A DNA stretch of 64,000 bases from Thiocystis violacea (GTDB taxonomy: Bacteria; Pseudomonadota; Gammaproteobacteria; Chromatiales; Chromatiaceae), in the NCBI RefSeq assembly GCF_016583565.1, contig NZ_NRRF01000003.1, positions 62,001 to 126,000 on the forward strand. Direction: 5' to 3'. Below are positions 27,701-36,922 of the stretch, piece by piece. The notes below the pieces were generated by a model, which saw nothing but the letters and a program-made list of their open reading frames with translations, made no database searches and was not told the DNA's origin. Made by a program: the position numbers and the translations under genes. Position 1 is the stretch's first letter. Every line of letters begins with the position of its first letter.

Positions 27701-28507
27701 CTGGAGGCCAGCCTGCATCAGGCGGTCATCCGCAATGAGCTGATCCTGCACTATCAGCCGCAGATCGATCTCACCAGCGGCGCCGTCCGCGGGGTCGAGG
27801 CCCTGGTGCGCTGGCAGCACCCGCAGATGGGGCTGGTCTCGCCCGCCCGCTTCATCCCGCTCGCCGAGGAGTCGGGGATCATCCTGGGGATCGGCGAGTG
27901 GGTGCTGCGCGAGGCCGCGCGTCAGATGAAGGCCTGGCAGGACGTCGGCGTCATGGCGCCGGATGCGCTCATGAGCGTCAACCTCTCGGTCAAGCAGTTC
28001 GACCAGGAGGACATGGTGGAGATGGTCCATCTGGCGCTGGAGGACAGCGAGCTGGATTCCGAATCCCTGGAGCTGGAGATCACCGAGTCCATCATGATGC
28101 AGGCGCCCGAACTCTCCGCGAAGCGGCTCGCTCGCCTGCGCGACCTGGGCGTGCGGATCGCGGTGGACGACTTCGGCACCGGCTACTCGTCCCTGGGCTA
28201 TCTCCGATCGCTGCCGCTCACCAAGCTCAAGATCGACCAGTCCTTCGTCGCCGACCTGCCGAGCGACCCGAACAATGCCGCCATTGCCAAGGCCGTGATC
28301 GGGCTGGCGCGCAGCCTCTCGCTGGAGGTCCTGGCCGAGGGGATCGAGACAGAGGCGCAGCTCGACTTCCTCGTCCGCGAGGGCTGCCAGACAGGTCAGG
28401 GCTACCTGTTCTCCCGCCCCCTGGGCCGCGAAGCGCTCGAAGACTACATGATGCGGCGCCATGACAGCGACTGGGCCGCAGGCGCGGCGAGGGAGCTGCA
28501 AGTTTAG
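24758..28507 (+). CDS. DUF3365-HAMP-PAS-GGDEF-EAL c-di-GMP enzyme
   Basis: A 1249-residue inner-membrane signalling protein. One helix at residues 12-30 and another near 220-240 bracket a periplasmic DUF3365 domain with a CxxCH heme c motif (CLTCHG, residues 163-168). HAMP follows, then about four PAS domains to residue 795. The last PAS carries a cysteine cluster, CLKCHQISHGSALPCGG then HPCPL. The GGDEF active site (MGGDEFAVIL, about residue 886) is intact, with an RxxD inhibitory site (REDD) five residues before it. The EAL domain has EALVRW near 1014 and DDFGTGYSSLGYL. Likely a redox- or ligand-sensing bifunctional or switchable enzyme. Confidence 0.93.
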   Translation: MRSPVGISRLQLKIWLSAGVAVLIGFIAVQVDHYRSAREEILESALIEARTLGAVLAATRSVYGQLLLDNDLAVNAQTIDLLPIHAMARITESMREQDPGRLQIKIASRESPNRDNRPNAVETQAIDYFAAHPDADELLTPFTDPSGQRFYYYSQPIWTESYCLTCHGDPKDVPEAIRSQLAPASGYVEGSIRGITSIKLPMDALEARASAYFLTSLRDHLLVFISLFVVGGGLLQHVVVSKVRRIQKGTAALARGDYSMRLPIQGRDELTDLAVSFNRMADSIALRDQRLRDVQASAHLGFWTLDAQSLSGEWSEEVYRILDLDPGTPAGPATLERVLHPRDRQAALDSLRNSIERGEAHDIDYRVVRPNGESRWVHCKARPIRNLDGRVTRLEGYLQDVTERKRAEQRLMDSEERLRVALESTRDAFIITDSGSGRITTWNAAAERIFGYSAEEAIGQPLHALIAPEAYRPAAGHGLGHFANTGAGSALGRTLELQGLRKDGRLFPIELSLSAMRLGERWMGIGVARDITERKRIERDRHQREQRLSAIFRAAPIGIGLLRGRVIKEVNETFCTMLGFERKELLDQNSRIVYASDAEFERVGREKYAQMENRGTGSIETQLRRKDGAMIDVLLSSTFIDKEDPSAGTTFTTLDITEQKRAKRAVEGERAFLQHVIDGIEDPILVIGTDYRVLRMNRIANQSAAAAGLDTTCLKCHQISHGSALPCGGDDHPCPLQEVLATGRPFKVIHNHAGRDGESRTVEVAASPLRDERNDVIGIIESSRDITEQLALLEELREKDLNYAHLVQHDSLTGLPNRLLFADRLSQAIRRAHRRRTKLAVLIIDLDRFKQINDSFDHTYGDDVLRGVAKRLKAMFREDDTVARMGGDEFAVILTETKHDADAAMVARKVFNLFAEPFEIQGHSIFLGACIGLSLYPEHGVNVDELVRNADAAMHRAKEEGRNSYQYYAQELTTKAFERVLLEASLHQAVIRNELILHYQPQIDLTSGAVRGVEALVRWQHPQMGLVSPARFIPLAEESGIILGIGEWVLREAARQMKAWQDVGVMAPDALMSVNLSVKQFDQEDMVEMVHLALEDSELDSESLELEITESIMMQAPELSAKRLARLRDLGVRIAVDDFGTGYSSLGYLRSLPLTKLKIDQSFVADLPSDPNNAAIAKAVIGLARSLSLEVLAEGIETEAQLDFLVREGCQTGQGYLFSRPLGREALEDYMMRRHDSDWAAGAARELQV

Positions 28508-28640
28508 GGGCCTGTCGGACCCGCGCTGAGCGCGTTGGAGGGTCACCGCCTACCGCGACGCGGAACGCCGAGGGCGCCTGACACCGCCGAGCGGGGTCGG
28601 GCGATGATCGCCCACCCGCTCAAAGAACCGCCGGGATCCG

Positions 28641-30464
28641 CTAGGGCGTAATCTCCAAGAGCACCTCATCCGGATTCACCGCCTCACCCTTGACGACATA
28701 GACCCCGGTGACGGTGCCGTCGATCGGGGCCTGGATCTCGGTCTCCATCTTCATGGCCTCGGCGACGATGACGGACTGCCCCGCCGTCACCCGGTCGCCC
28801 TCCTTGACCAAGACGTCGACGATGTTGCCCGGCATGGAGGTGACGACATGGCCGGGCTGACTGGGCTTGGGCCGCTTGCCCGCGATGGCCGTCTTGACCG
28901 CACCCTCGGTGCCGCCGGTGAGGACCAACTCGTCGAGAGTCTCGACCACGACCTCTTCCGGAATGTCGTCGATGGTGAAGTAGAAATGCCGCTCGGCCTG
29001 GCCCTTATGGCCGGCGCCCGTGACCTTGATGTGGTAGGTCTCGCCATGGACGTTGATGTTGAACTCGGTGGGCGCGGACTTGACCTCGCCGGTGGCGCTC
29101 TTCGGTGGCTCCAGGGACTCGGGGCTCAGGGTGCCCGCCGCGCGCTGCTCCAGGAAGGCGCGCCCGATCTCCGGGAACATCGCGAAGATCAGGACGTCCT
29201 CATCCGAGCCGGCCAGACCGCCGATGTCCTTGGCGAGGCGCTCCAGCTCGGGCTTGAGCAGATCGGCCGGGCGGCAATCGATCAGATCCTCCTTGCCGAT
29301 CGCCTGCTGCTGCAGCGTCGGATTCACGGGCGCCGGCGCGGCGCCGTAGCGCCCCTGCAGATAGAGCTTCACCTCATTGGTGATGCTCTGGTAGCGCTTC
29401 TCGGTCAGGACATTCAGCACGGCCTGAGTGCCGACGATCTGCGAGGTGGGCGTGACCAGCGGCGGGTAGCCGAGATCCTTGCGCACCTTCGGGATCTCCT
29501 CCAGCACCGCGCTCATGCGGTCGAGCGCGTTCTGCTCCTTCAGCTGATTGGCCAGGTTGGAGATCATGCCGCCGGGGACCTGATTGGTCTGGACCCGGGT
29601 GTCGACCCCGGTAAACTCGCTCTCGAACTGGTGGTACCGCTTGCGCACCTGATAGAAGTACATGCCGACCTCCTGGATCGCCTCCAGGTCCAGGCCGGTG
29701 TCGTATTCGGTCCCGCGCAGGGCGGCAACCATGCTCTCGGTCGGCGGATGCGAGGTGCCGCCGGCCATCGAGGAGATGGCGGTATCGATGGTGTCGCAAC
29801 CGTTCTCGATGGCCTTGAGATGGCACATGTCCGCCAGGCCGGAGGTCGCGTGCGAGTGCAGGTGCAGCGGGAGATCCACGCTGTCCTTGAGCGCCTTGAC
29901 CAGCTCCGCGGTCACATAGGGCGTCAAGAGGCCAGCCATGTCCTTGAGGGCGATGGAGTCGCACCCCATCGCGGCAAGCTCCTTGCCCATCTTCACGAAG
30001 CCGGGCACGTCGTGGACCGGGCTGACCGTATAGCAGATGGTCCCCTGCGCATGCTTGCCGGCCGCCTTGGTGGCCTCGATCGCGGTCTCGAGGTTTCGCA
30101 GATCATTGAGCGCGTCGAAGATACGGAAAACGTCCATGCCGTTGTCGGCGGCGCGGTGCACGAAGGCACGCACCACGTCGTCCGAATAGTGGCGGTAGCC
30201 GAGCAGGTTCTGCCCGCGCAGCAGCATCTGCAGCCGGGTGTTCGGCAGCGCCTCGCGCAGCTTGCGCAGCCGCTCCCAAGGGTCTTCCTTCAGAAAGCGC
30301 ACGCAGGCATCGAAGGTCGCGCCACCCCAGCACTCCAGCGACCAATAGCCGATGGCGTCCAGCTTGGGACAGATCGGCAGCATGTCCTCGGTGCGCATGC
30401 GCGTCGCGAGCAGGGATTGATGGGCGTCGCGGAGGATGACGTCGGTGATGTTGATCTTCGGCAT
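28641..30464 (-). CDS. pycB: pyruvate carboxylase subunit B / oxaloacetate decarboxylase alpha-like
   Basis: A 607-residue carboxyltransferase-biotinyl protein. The TIM-barrel part starts DVILRDAHQSLLATRM and includes the metal and substrate segments FRIFDALND, KDMAGLLTP and HLHSHATSG. The last 70 residues are a biotinyl domain with the biotin lysine in AEAMKMETEI. Such chains serve either as the Na+-pump oxaloacetate decarboxylase alpha subunit or, with a separate biotin carboxylase, as pyruvate carboxylase. The carboxylase is encoded just upstream and no oadB or oadG is present, so the anaplerotic pyruvate carboxylase role is favoured. Confidence 0.9.
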   Translation of the reverse strand: MPKINITDVILRDAHQSLLATRMRTEDMLPICPKLDAIGYWSLECWGGATFDACVRFLKEDPWERLRKLREALPNTRLQMLLRGQNLLGYRHYSDDVVRAFVHRAADNGMDVFRIFDALNDLRNLETAIEATKAAGKHAQGTICYTVSPVHDVPGFVKMGKELAAMGCDSIALKDMAGLLTPYVTAELVKALKDSVDLPLHLHSHATSGLADMCHLKAIENGCDTIDTAISSMAGGTSHPPTESMVAALRGTEYDTGLDLEAIQEVGMYFYQVRKRYHQFESEFTGVDTRVQTNQVPGGMISNLANQLKEQNALDRMSAVLEEIPKVRKDLGYPPLVTPTSQIVGTQAVLNVLTEKRYQSITNEVKLYLQGRYGAAPAPVNPTLQQQAIGKEDLIDCRPADLLKPELERLAKDIGGLAGSDEDVLIFAMFPEIGRAFLEQRAAGTLSPESLEPPKSATGEVKSAPTEFNINVHGETYHIKVTGAGHKGQAERHFYFTIDDIPEEVVVETLDELVLTGGTEGAVKTAIAGKRPKPSQPGHVVTSMPGNIVDVLVKEGDRVTAGQSVIVAEAMKMETEIQAPIDGTVTGVYVVKGEAVNPDEVLLEITP

Positions 30465-30494
30465 GGTTCGCTCACATGGGAACGGTGGTCAGGG

Positions 30495-30608
30495 GTAGGA
30501 TGGGCAAAGCCCGCGCTCGGCCGTCGGCGTCCCGTGCCGTCACCTGGCGGGCGTGCCCATCTTGCAGGCCGCAAGCGGGATGGGCACGCTGCGCTTTGCC
30601 CATCCTAC
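30495..30608. repeat. nested palindromic element between pycA and pycB
   Basis: Outer 16-bp arms GTAGGATGGGCAAAGC (30495-30510) and its exact complement (30593-30608) enclose an inner pair GCGTGCCCATC (30551-30561) / GATGGGCACGC (30579-30589). Inside these lies CTTGC/GCAAG (30561-30575). The whole could fold as a cruciform or a large mRNA hairpin between the two operon genes. Confidence 0.88.
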
Positions 30609-30612
30609 AGTC

Positions 30613-32031
<1,419 letters not shown>

Positions 32032-32092
32032 CGGTTTGCCTCTGGGACGACCGCATGGGCGGCCGGTGTGGCGGTATCGAGAGAACCCCGCG

Positions 32093-32117
32093 GCCGATGC
32101 TGCTTAGCAGCATCGGC
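32093..32117. promoter_or_regulatory. 25-bp palindrome upstream of pycA
   Basis: Twelve-base perfect arms (GCCGATGCTGCT and its complement) around a single central T, about 60 bases upstream of the pycA start and downstream of the DUF1537 gene. It may be an operator or a transcript-end hairpin. A second smaller inverted repeat, GCTGATTG/CAATCAGC at 32159-32176, spans the DUF1537 stop codon. Confidence 0.6.
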
Positions 32118-32167
32118 GCCTGCGAGGATTGTACAAACGCGATGCGGGAATTGAAATCGCTGATTGG

Positions 32168-33499
32168 TCAATCAGCTGCATTGATGATTCGAAAGACGTC
32201 CGCCAAGGCATCATCCCCACCGACGTTGCCGGGGAAGATGACGACGGGCAGATCAGGGAAGCGCGGATGGTCGGCGGGACAGCGCACCACCGAGCAGCCG
32301 GGGTGAATCTGCCCCAAGACCCGCGCCGTGCGCAGCGCCAGGCCCTTGCTCAGGGTGTCGTTCGAGGTGATGCCGCCCTTGCTGATGAGGAAGCCGGTCT
32401 CGCGCGGGAGATGCTGGACGAGCCTCACCAGGAAGCCTGAAACGCGATCCCCGAAGGCGAGTCGGTCCGCCTTGGTGGGAAACTGCCGCTCACCCCGGCT
32501 GGTATAGAGCACGACGCTGTGCCGCTCGTGCTGAGCCGTTTCGAGACGGTCGATCAGCGCATGGAACAGCAGTTCCTCGTCTTGGGTCAGGCGGTCCAGG
32601 TCGATCTCGATTGGGACGACATTGGTCTGCTCGATCAGCGCCTCCAGCTGCCGCGTCGACTTGGCGACGTGCGAACCGACCAGGATCACGCCGGGGCGGC
32701 CGCCGCGCACATAGGCCGACATCGCCTCGGCGGCAATCGGCTGCGGCGGCAGGGCGGCGAATGAGGTGAGCAGGCTCGCCGCGCTGCGGAAGAGGAAGCG
32801 CTTGCCCGCGCTCACGGCCGCCAGGACCTGGCGCGCGAAGTTGTCGAGGTCGGATTGCTGCTCGGCGTCCACCGCGCCGCACGCATTGTCCGTCAGCCCG
32901 GCGAGCCGCGCCCCGATGTCGCCGCGCACATCGGCCAGCGAGAAGCGCTCCACCTCGGCGGACCGGATCCGCCCGGCGGTCTTCTCCTCGACATAGTCCG
33001 GCAGAAAGGCGTGTTTGAAGCCAAAGACGGAATCGCGCGCGAACTCGGTCTCGTTGACCGGCACCGGCTCGCCGTCAACCAGTAGATAGTGCACCCCATC
33101 GCGGGTGATGCGTCCGCCTTCGAAAAAGGCCGGCACCAGGAAATGGGCATCGAAGGGGCCGAGTTCCTCGGCAATGATGTCGGTCTCGACCGGATAGTGG
33201 CCCCGCAGGGTCGAATCCGATCGGCTGACGACGAGCGGCTGGATGGGTTGTCCGGATTCAGCGAGCCTCGCGAGCGCCTCGCGCAGATTGACGCAGATCT
33301 CCCGCGTCACGGCCGCGGCATCCTCCGCGCTCATCCCGCGCGTGTTGCTCAGCACGAAGAAGAGCGGCGCCGCGTCGGTCAGCGCCTCGATCAGGGTCTG
33401 CGGGTCCCAGCGCGTCAGCAGCAGACAGGAGTGAACGGTCTGGGAGCCGGTCGGGTCATCGTCGATGGCGATGATCTTGGTGATGGGTGTCTGGGTCAT
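32168..33499 (-). CDS. four-carbon acid sugar kinase family protein (DUF1537)
   Basis: A 443-residue two-domain kinase. The N-terminal domain begins IIAIDDDPTGSQTVHS, the family's sugar-acid binding start, followed by VLSNTRGMS and SRSDSTLRGHYPVE. The C-terminal nucleotide-binding domain has ILVGSHVAKSTRQLEAL and ISKGGITSNDTLSKGL. Characterised relatives phosphorylate D-erythronate, L-threonate, D-threonate or 3-oxo-four-carbon acids. It is downstream of a phosphoketolase-like gene under a divergent IclR regulator. No dehydrogenase or decarboxylase partner of the standard threonate pathway is nearby, so its substrate is open. Confidence 0.9.
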   Translation of the reverse strand: MTQTPITKIIAIDDDPTGSQTVHSCLLLTRWDPQTLIEALTDAAPLFFVLSNTRGMSAEDAAAVTREICVNLREALARLAESGQPIQPLVVSRSDSTLRGHYPVETDIIAEELGPFDAHFLVPAFFEGGRITRDGVHYLLVDGEPVPVNETEFARDSVFGFKHAFLPDYVEEKTAGRIRSAEVERFSLADVRGDIGARLAGLTDNACGAVDAEQQSDLDNFARQVLAAVSAGKRFLFRSAASLLTSFAALPPQPIAAEAMSAYVRGGRPGVILVGSHVAKSTRQLEALIEQTNVVPIEIDLDRLTQDEELLFHALIDRLETAQHERHSVVLYTSRGERQFPTKADRLAFGDRVSGFLVRLVQHLPRETGFLISKGGITSNDTLSKGLALRTARVLGQIHPGCSVVRCPADHPRFPDLPVVIFPGNVGGDDALADVFRIINAAD

Positions 33500-33561
33500 G
33501 GGATTCTCGCTCAGGGCGGCCGCGAATGGGCTCGCTCGGCCGTCTCATACAAGCGCCCCTC

Positions 33562-33634
33562 GTGGGAGCGCCGCCCCGGCGCGACCTGCTCCAAGGTCGG
33601 AGCATGCCTCGTCGCGGCGGGGCGCCGCTCCCAC
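33562..33634. repeat. dispersed GC-rich palindromic element, copy 3
   Basis: A 73-bp copy of the element at 15216 and 16939, again starting GTGGGAGCG and ending CGCTCCCAC. Its right arm matches the reverse complement of the copy 2 left arm. It lies between the DUF1537 gene and the phosphoketolase-like gene, inside a probable operon. Confidence 0.88.
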
Positions 33635-33655
33635 CTGGGCGCGATCGGCTAGTCG

Positions 33656-35905
33656 CTAGGCCGCGCTCTCCAGCGCTGACCCTACCCGCTCCATCAAGGT
33701 CTTGGCCCGCTGCTCCAGGCTCTCGGGGGAGATGCCGTTATAGGCCATGATCTCCGCCGGGCTCGCCGTGGTCTCGCCGCGCTGCCAACCGACCAGATCC
33801 CGCGCCACCGCCTGGCTGCGCAGCAGCACGGACTCCAGGGCGACGGTGCCGCCGCCGCTGACGCAGATGAGCGCATCGCCGTGGAAGAGTGCCTCGAAGT
33901 CGGCGTCACTCATGAAGCGGTCGTCCGACTCGGAGCTGTGCGACCAGGCGACATCATCGGGCCGATAGAGGCGACGCGGGTTGGCCACGGCCACGATGCG
34001 CACCCGATAGCCCTCCGTCTCCAGCCGATCTTTCGCCGCAAACACCGGCTGAAACACCATATCCCCCGTCACGGCGAAGACGATGGTCCCCTGCCGCCCC
34101 TGCGCCGACTCGTAGAGACAAATGGCACCCTCGTCGATCGCCTGGCGCGCCTGCTCCATGCTGGTGTGAACCGGCAGCGCCGACTTGGAGGCGACGATGC
34201 TGATGCACTTGTTGGACTGCTCCACCGCCCAGCCGTAGGCCGCCTGAATCATGTTCGCGTCCGAGGGATAGAGCAGATAGACGTTGCCGTTGCGCATCTG
34301 GCCGCCGATGTAGTTCTCGATCTCGGGCCGCTGATGGGTCCAGCCGTTGCGCCCCTGCTCCAGCGCGCCGGCCGTGAACATGGACACCACGGCTGGCGTC
34401 TTGTGCCGCAGCTCGGCCATCGCCTGCCCGACGGTCTGCACGATGGGCCAGCCGTTGATGGCGAAGCTCTCGTAGGACAACCAGAGCGAGCGTCCGCCGA
34501 AGAGCGCCAGACCGGCCGCGAAACCGGCGCAGGCGTCCTCGTTCAGGGGCTCGTAGACCTGGCCGTTGGGCGACTGGTTGTACAGCGGATCCTCGGTCGG
34601 ATGGCGGATCTTCAAGGCATCGTTGATCGCCTTCATGGCGGACGCCTCGTTGCCGTCGGCGTTGGTCACCACGAAATCGGGGTCGCGCTGCCCGAGCGCC
34701 GCCACCATCTGCGCCATGGTCGTCGCGGGCACGGCCTGCTCGCCGGGGGCGAATTCCTGGGTCGGCAGCGTGCCGATGTCCGTCAGCGGACGCTCGAATT
34801 CGGTCACTACCGTCCGACCCGCCGGACCGCCGCCGGCGCGCTGCATGTTGGTCCGCACCAGCGCCCAGGCCTCGGGCGCCAAGGCGCCCCGCTCCAGCGC
34901 GGCCGCGATGTTGGGCTTCTCCGGCGTATCGCCGGGATAGAGGTTGTGCGCCTTGGCGCCGCTGGCATGCACGCCGGCACCCTTGAGCTGCTTGAGGATG
35001 ACGCAGGTCAGGGTGCCGCCCAGGGCGGATTCCGCCGCCTCATGCATGGCCTCGAGCACGGCGCGGGAGAAGGCCTGTCGCGCCTCGGGGCCGAAGCGGG
35101 TGCTGTCGACGTAGGCGCCTTCCTGTCCGGCGTCATCGAACGCCTTGGCGTCGATCAGGATCACCCGCTCGAAGTCGTGCGCCCGCCAGTAGGCCTCCAT
35201 CTGGGCGTTGTCCATGAGCGACACCATGGAGTGATGCTCCTGGCTGTAGCCGTTCCAGACCAGCACCGGCAGGAAGTTGGTCACCTCCGGATAGGCGGTG
35301 TGGAAGTGCTTCATGGCCGAGAGGATGTAGGGCTCGCCGAGACCGCCGTCGCCGATGGTGCAGGGGAACAACTTGTCCCGATTCAGATAGGCCCCGGCCA
35401 TGGCGAAGTGTTGCCCCTGCCCGAGCGGCCCAGCCGGCGCCAGCAGCCCCGGAATGGCGCCGGAGAGATGCCCAAGCAGCCCGTCGCGCTCGCGGAACCT
35501 GGTCTGGAGATCGGTCATCGTGCGGATGCCCATGTCTTCCAGCGACCCATCCAGGAACATGGCGCTGTAGAAGCCGGGCGCATGATGGCCCACCTCGGTC
35601 ACGATGTTGGTGTGCCCGAGCATGACCAGGGACGCGTAGGCGTCCGCCGAGCTGGCGAAACCGCCCGGATGACCGGACTGCTTGGAGGCGCAGAGCTGCA
35701 GGGTGAGATAGCGCAGGGCATCGGCCGTCAGCTGCGTCTGGTAGACCGCCGCGTCGTCGATCTCCCGGATGCCCGTCTGACCGTCTCGGATCGCAGCTTG
35801 GCCGCCGTGCCGCGCGAACGCCTGACCGGCCGACGCAAAGTGCAGCACGCCGTCGCAGAAGGCCGGTGTGGATTGGTTCGGATGGGTGGCAGTTGCAGTG
35901 GTCAT
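33656..35905 (-). CDS. phosphoketolase/transketolase-like ThDP enzyme
   Basis: A 749-residue thiamine-diphosphate enzyme. The ThDP-binding half has ASKQSGHPGGFAS, GPLGQGQHFAMAGAYLN and IGDGGLGEP followed by VWNGYSQEHHSM. The Pyr half has EPLNEDACAGFAAGLALFGG and the segment NGWTHQRPEIENYI with LLYPSDANMIQAA and KSALPVHTS. The NGxxHQ, P-DAN and K-x-x-LP features are phosphoketolase-like, while length and several other blocks fit transketolase. It heads a unit with the DUF1537 kinase and is divergent from an IclR regulator. It may cleave or rearrange a ketose phosphate; the exact reaction is not determinable. Confidence 0.75.
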   Translation of the reverse strand: MTTATATHPNQSTPAFCDGVLHFASAGQAFARHGGQAAIRDGQTGIREIDDAAVYQTQLTADALRYLTLQLCASKQSGHPGGFASSADAYASLVMLGHTNIVTEVGHHAPGFYSAMFLDGSLEDMGIRTMTDLQTRFRERDGLLGHLSGAIPGLLAPAGPLGQGQHFAMAGAYLNRDKLFPCTIGDGGLGEPYILSAMKHFHTAYPEVTNFLPVLVWNGYSQEHHSMVSLMDNAQMEAYWRAHDFERVILIDAKAFDDAGQEGAYVDSTRFGPEARQAFSRAVLEAMHEAAESALGGTLTCVILKQLKGAGVHASGAKAHNLYPGDTPEKPNIAAALERGALAPEAWALVRTNMQRAGGGPAGRTVVTEFERPLTDIGTLPTQEFAPGEQAVPATTMAQMVAALGQRDPDFVVTNADGNEASAMKAINDALKIRHPTEDPLYNQSPNGQVYEPLNEDACAGFAAGLALFGGRSLWLSYESFAINGWPIVQTVGQAMAELRHKTPAVVSMFTAGALEQGRNGWTHQRPEIENYIGGQMRNGNVYLLYPSDANMIQAAYGWAVEQSNKCISIVASKSALPVHTSMEQARQAIDEGAICLYESAQGRQGTIVFAVTGDMVFQPVFAAKDRLETEGYRVRIVAVANPRRLYRPDDVAWSHSSESDDRFMSDADFEALFHGDALICVSGGGTVALESVLLRSQAVARDLVGWQRGETTASPAEIMAYNGISPESLEQRAKTLMERVGSALESAA

Positions 35906-35989
35906 GATCTCCCCCTCTCAGTGCGTGTGTTGGATCCGTTGCTGGCGATGCCGCCGGCGTTGAGACGAACTCTAGAGAGGCAGCGGGTA

Positions 35990-36004
35990 TTTCGCAATAA
36001 GGAA
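35990..36004. promoter_or_regulatory. weaker copy of candidate IclR-family operator
   Basis: TTTCGCAATAAGGAA matches 10 of 15 positions of the palindrome at 36009-36023 and lies 19 bases from it, close to two helical turns. It sits between the phosphoketolase-like gene and the IclR gene. Confidence 0.35.
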
Positions 36005-36008
36005 TAGA

Positions 36009-36023
36009 TTTCACATTGTGAAA
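36009..36023. promoter_or_regulatory. candidate IclR-family operator, perfect palindrome
   Basis: TTTCAC-ATT-GTGAAA, perfect over 15 bases and extended by A/T on each side. It lies in an AT-rich patch 104 bases upstream of the phosphoketolase-like start and 114 bases upstream of the iclR-like start, suited to control both. Confidence 0.6.
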
Positions 36024-36101
36024 TATCTGGCGAATGGCCTCGGAAACCTTGATCACAATGGCGCCAGAAAGCGCAATCAGGACAGGCTCCAGATTTTGTG
36101 C

Positions 36102-36116
36102 TTTCATGATGTGAAA
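36102..36116. promoter_or_regulatory. second candidate IclR-family operator
   Basis: TTTCATGATGTGAAA matches the site at 36009 in 12 of 15 positions, keeping both TTTCA and TGAAA half-sites. It lies 21 bases before the regulator's ATG, where binding would repress the regulator's own gene. Confidence 0.5.
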
Positions 36117-36136
36117 TTCGATGCTCAGGATTTCTC

Positions 36137-36922
36137 ATGAAGCAAGAAGACATCACGACCGAAACACGCATCCAGGTCATCGACCGGGCCGCCGCCCTGC
36201 TCGACGCCATCGCCCGTTACCCGGATCCGATCAGCCTCAAGGTCCTGGCCGCCGAAACCGGACTCCACGCCTCCACCGCGCACCGCATCCTCGCCTCGCT
36301 CATCCAGAACCAGTTCGTCGAACGCGACGCCGCCGGCCACTACCGGCTCGGCCTGCGCCTGCTCCAGCTCGGTGTGCGCCTGCACGGCAACGTCGACGTG
36401 CGTGCCCTCGCCCGCCCCATCATGGAGACGCTGCGCGACCAGTTCGGGGAGACCATCAACCTGACCATTCGCGAGGGCGACGCCGTCGTCTACATCGAGA
36501 AGGCCACGCCCAACCGCATGATCCACGTGCAGCAGCTGGTGGGGGCGCGCGCGCCGCTGCACGTCACCGCCGTCGGCAAACTCATGCTCGGCGCCGCCGG
36601 CGAGGACGCCATGCGCGCCTACGCCCAGCGCACCAACCTCCCCGCCTACACCCGCAACAGCATTACCACCCTGCCCCGCCTCACCGCGGAGTGCGGGGAA
36701 TCGCTCGCGCGCGGCTATGCGCTGGACAACGAGGAGGCTGAGATGGACGTCGGCTGCATCGGCGTGCTCGTTCACGACAGCACCGGCAACGTCAGCGCCG
36801 GGCTGTCGGTGTCGGCACCCATCAATCGGCGGCGTCTGGAGTGGGTCGAGGATCTGGTCGCCGCGGGGCAGACCTTGTCGGAGCGGCTCGGATATCGCTC
36901 GGGGCAAGACGCGGGACACTGA
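36137..36922 (+). CDS. IclR family transcriptional regulator
   Basis: A 261-residue regulator. The N-terminal helix-turn-helix includes IDRAAALLDAIARYPDPISLKVLAAETGLHASTAHRIL, and the C-terminal effector domain carries GDAVVYIEKATPNRM, RAPLHVTAVGKLMLGA and the closing block EEAEMDVGCIGVLVHDSTGNVSAGLSVSAP. AGGA lies 6 bases upstream of the ATG. It is divergent from the phosphoketolase-like/DUF1537 genes, and three similar palindromic sites lie between them, so it probably controls these genes in response to a small carboxylate or sugar acid. Confidence 0.92.
   Translation: MKQEDITTETRIQVIDRAAALLDAIARYPDPISLKVLAAETGLHASTAHRILASLIQNQFVERDAAGHYRLGLRLLQLGVRLHGNVDVRALARPIMETLRDQFGETINLTIREGDAVVYIEKATPNRMIHVQQLVGARAPLHVTAVGKLMLGAAGEDAMRAYAQRTNLPAYTRNSITTLPRLTAECGESLARGYALDNEEAEMDVGCIGVLVHDSTGNVSAGLSVSAPINRRRLEWVEDLVAAGQTLSERLGYRSGQDAGH

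Noticed and set aside
28508..28640. Shared repeat with the region after lpxH (around 60572)
   Set aside because: Both have a GCCTGTCSGAC-like start followed by a loosely similar string, but alignment breaks quickly and arms are not conserved.
28641..30464. Na+-pumping oxaloacetate decarboxylase
   Set aside because: No oadB or oadG gene is adjacent and a separate biotin carboxylase is, so pyruvate carboxylase is the better reading.
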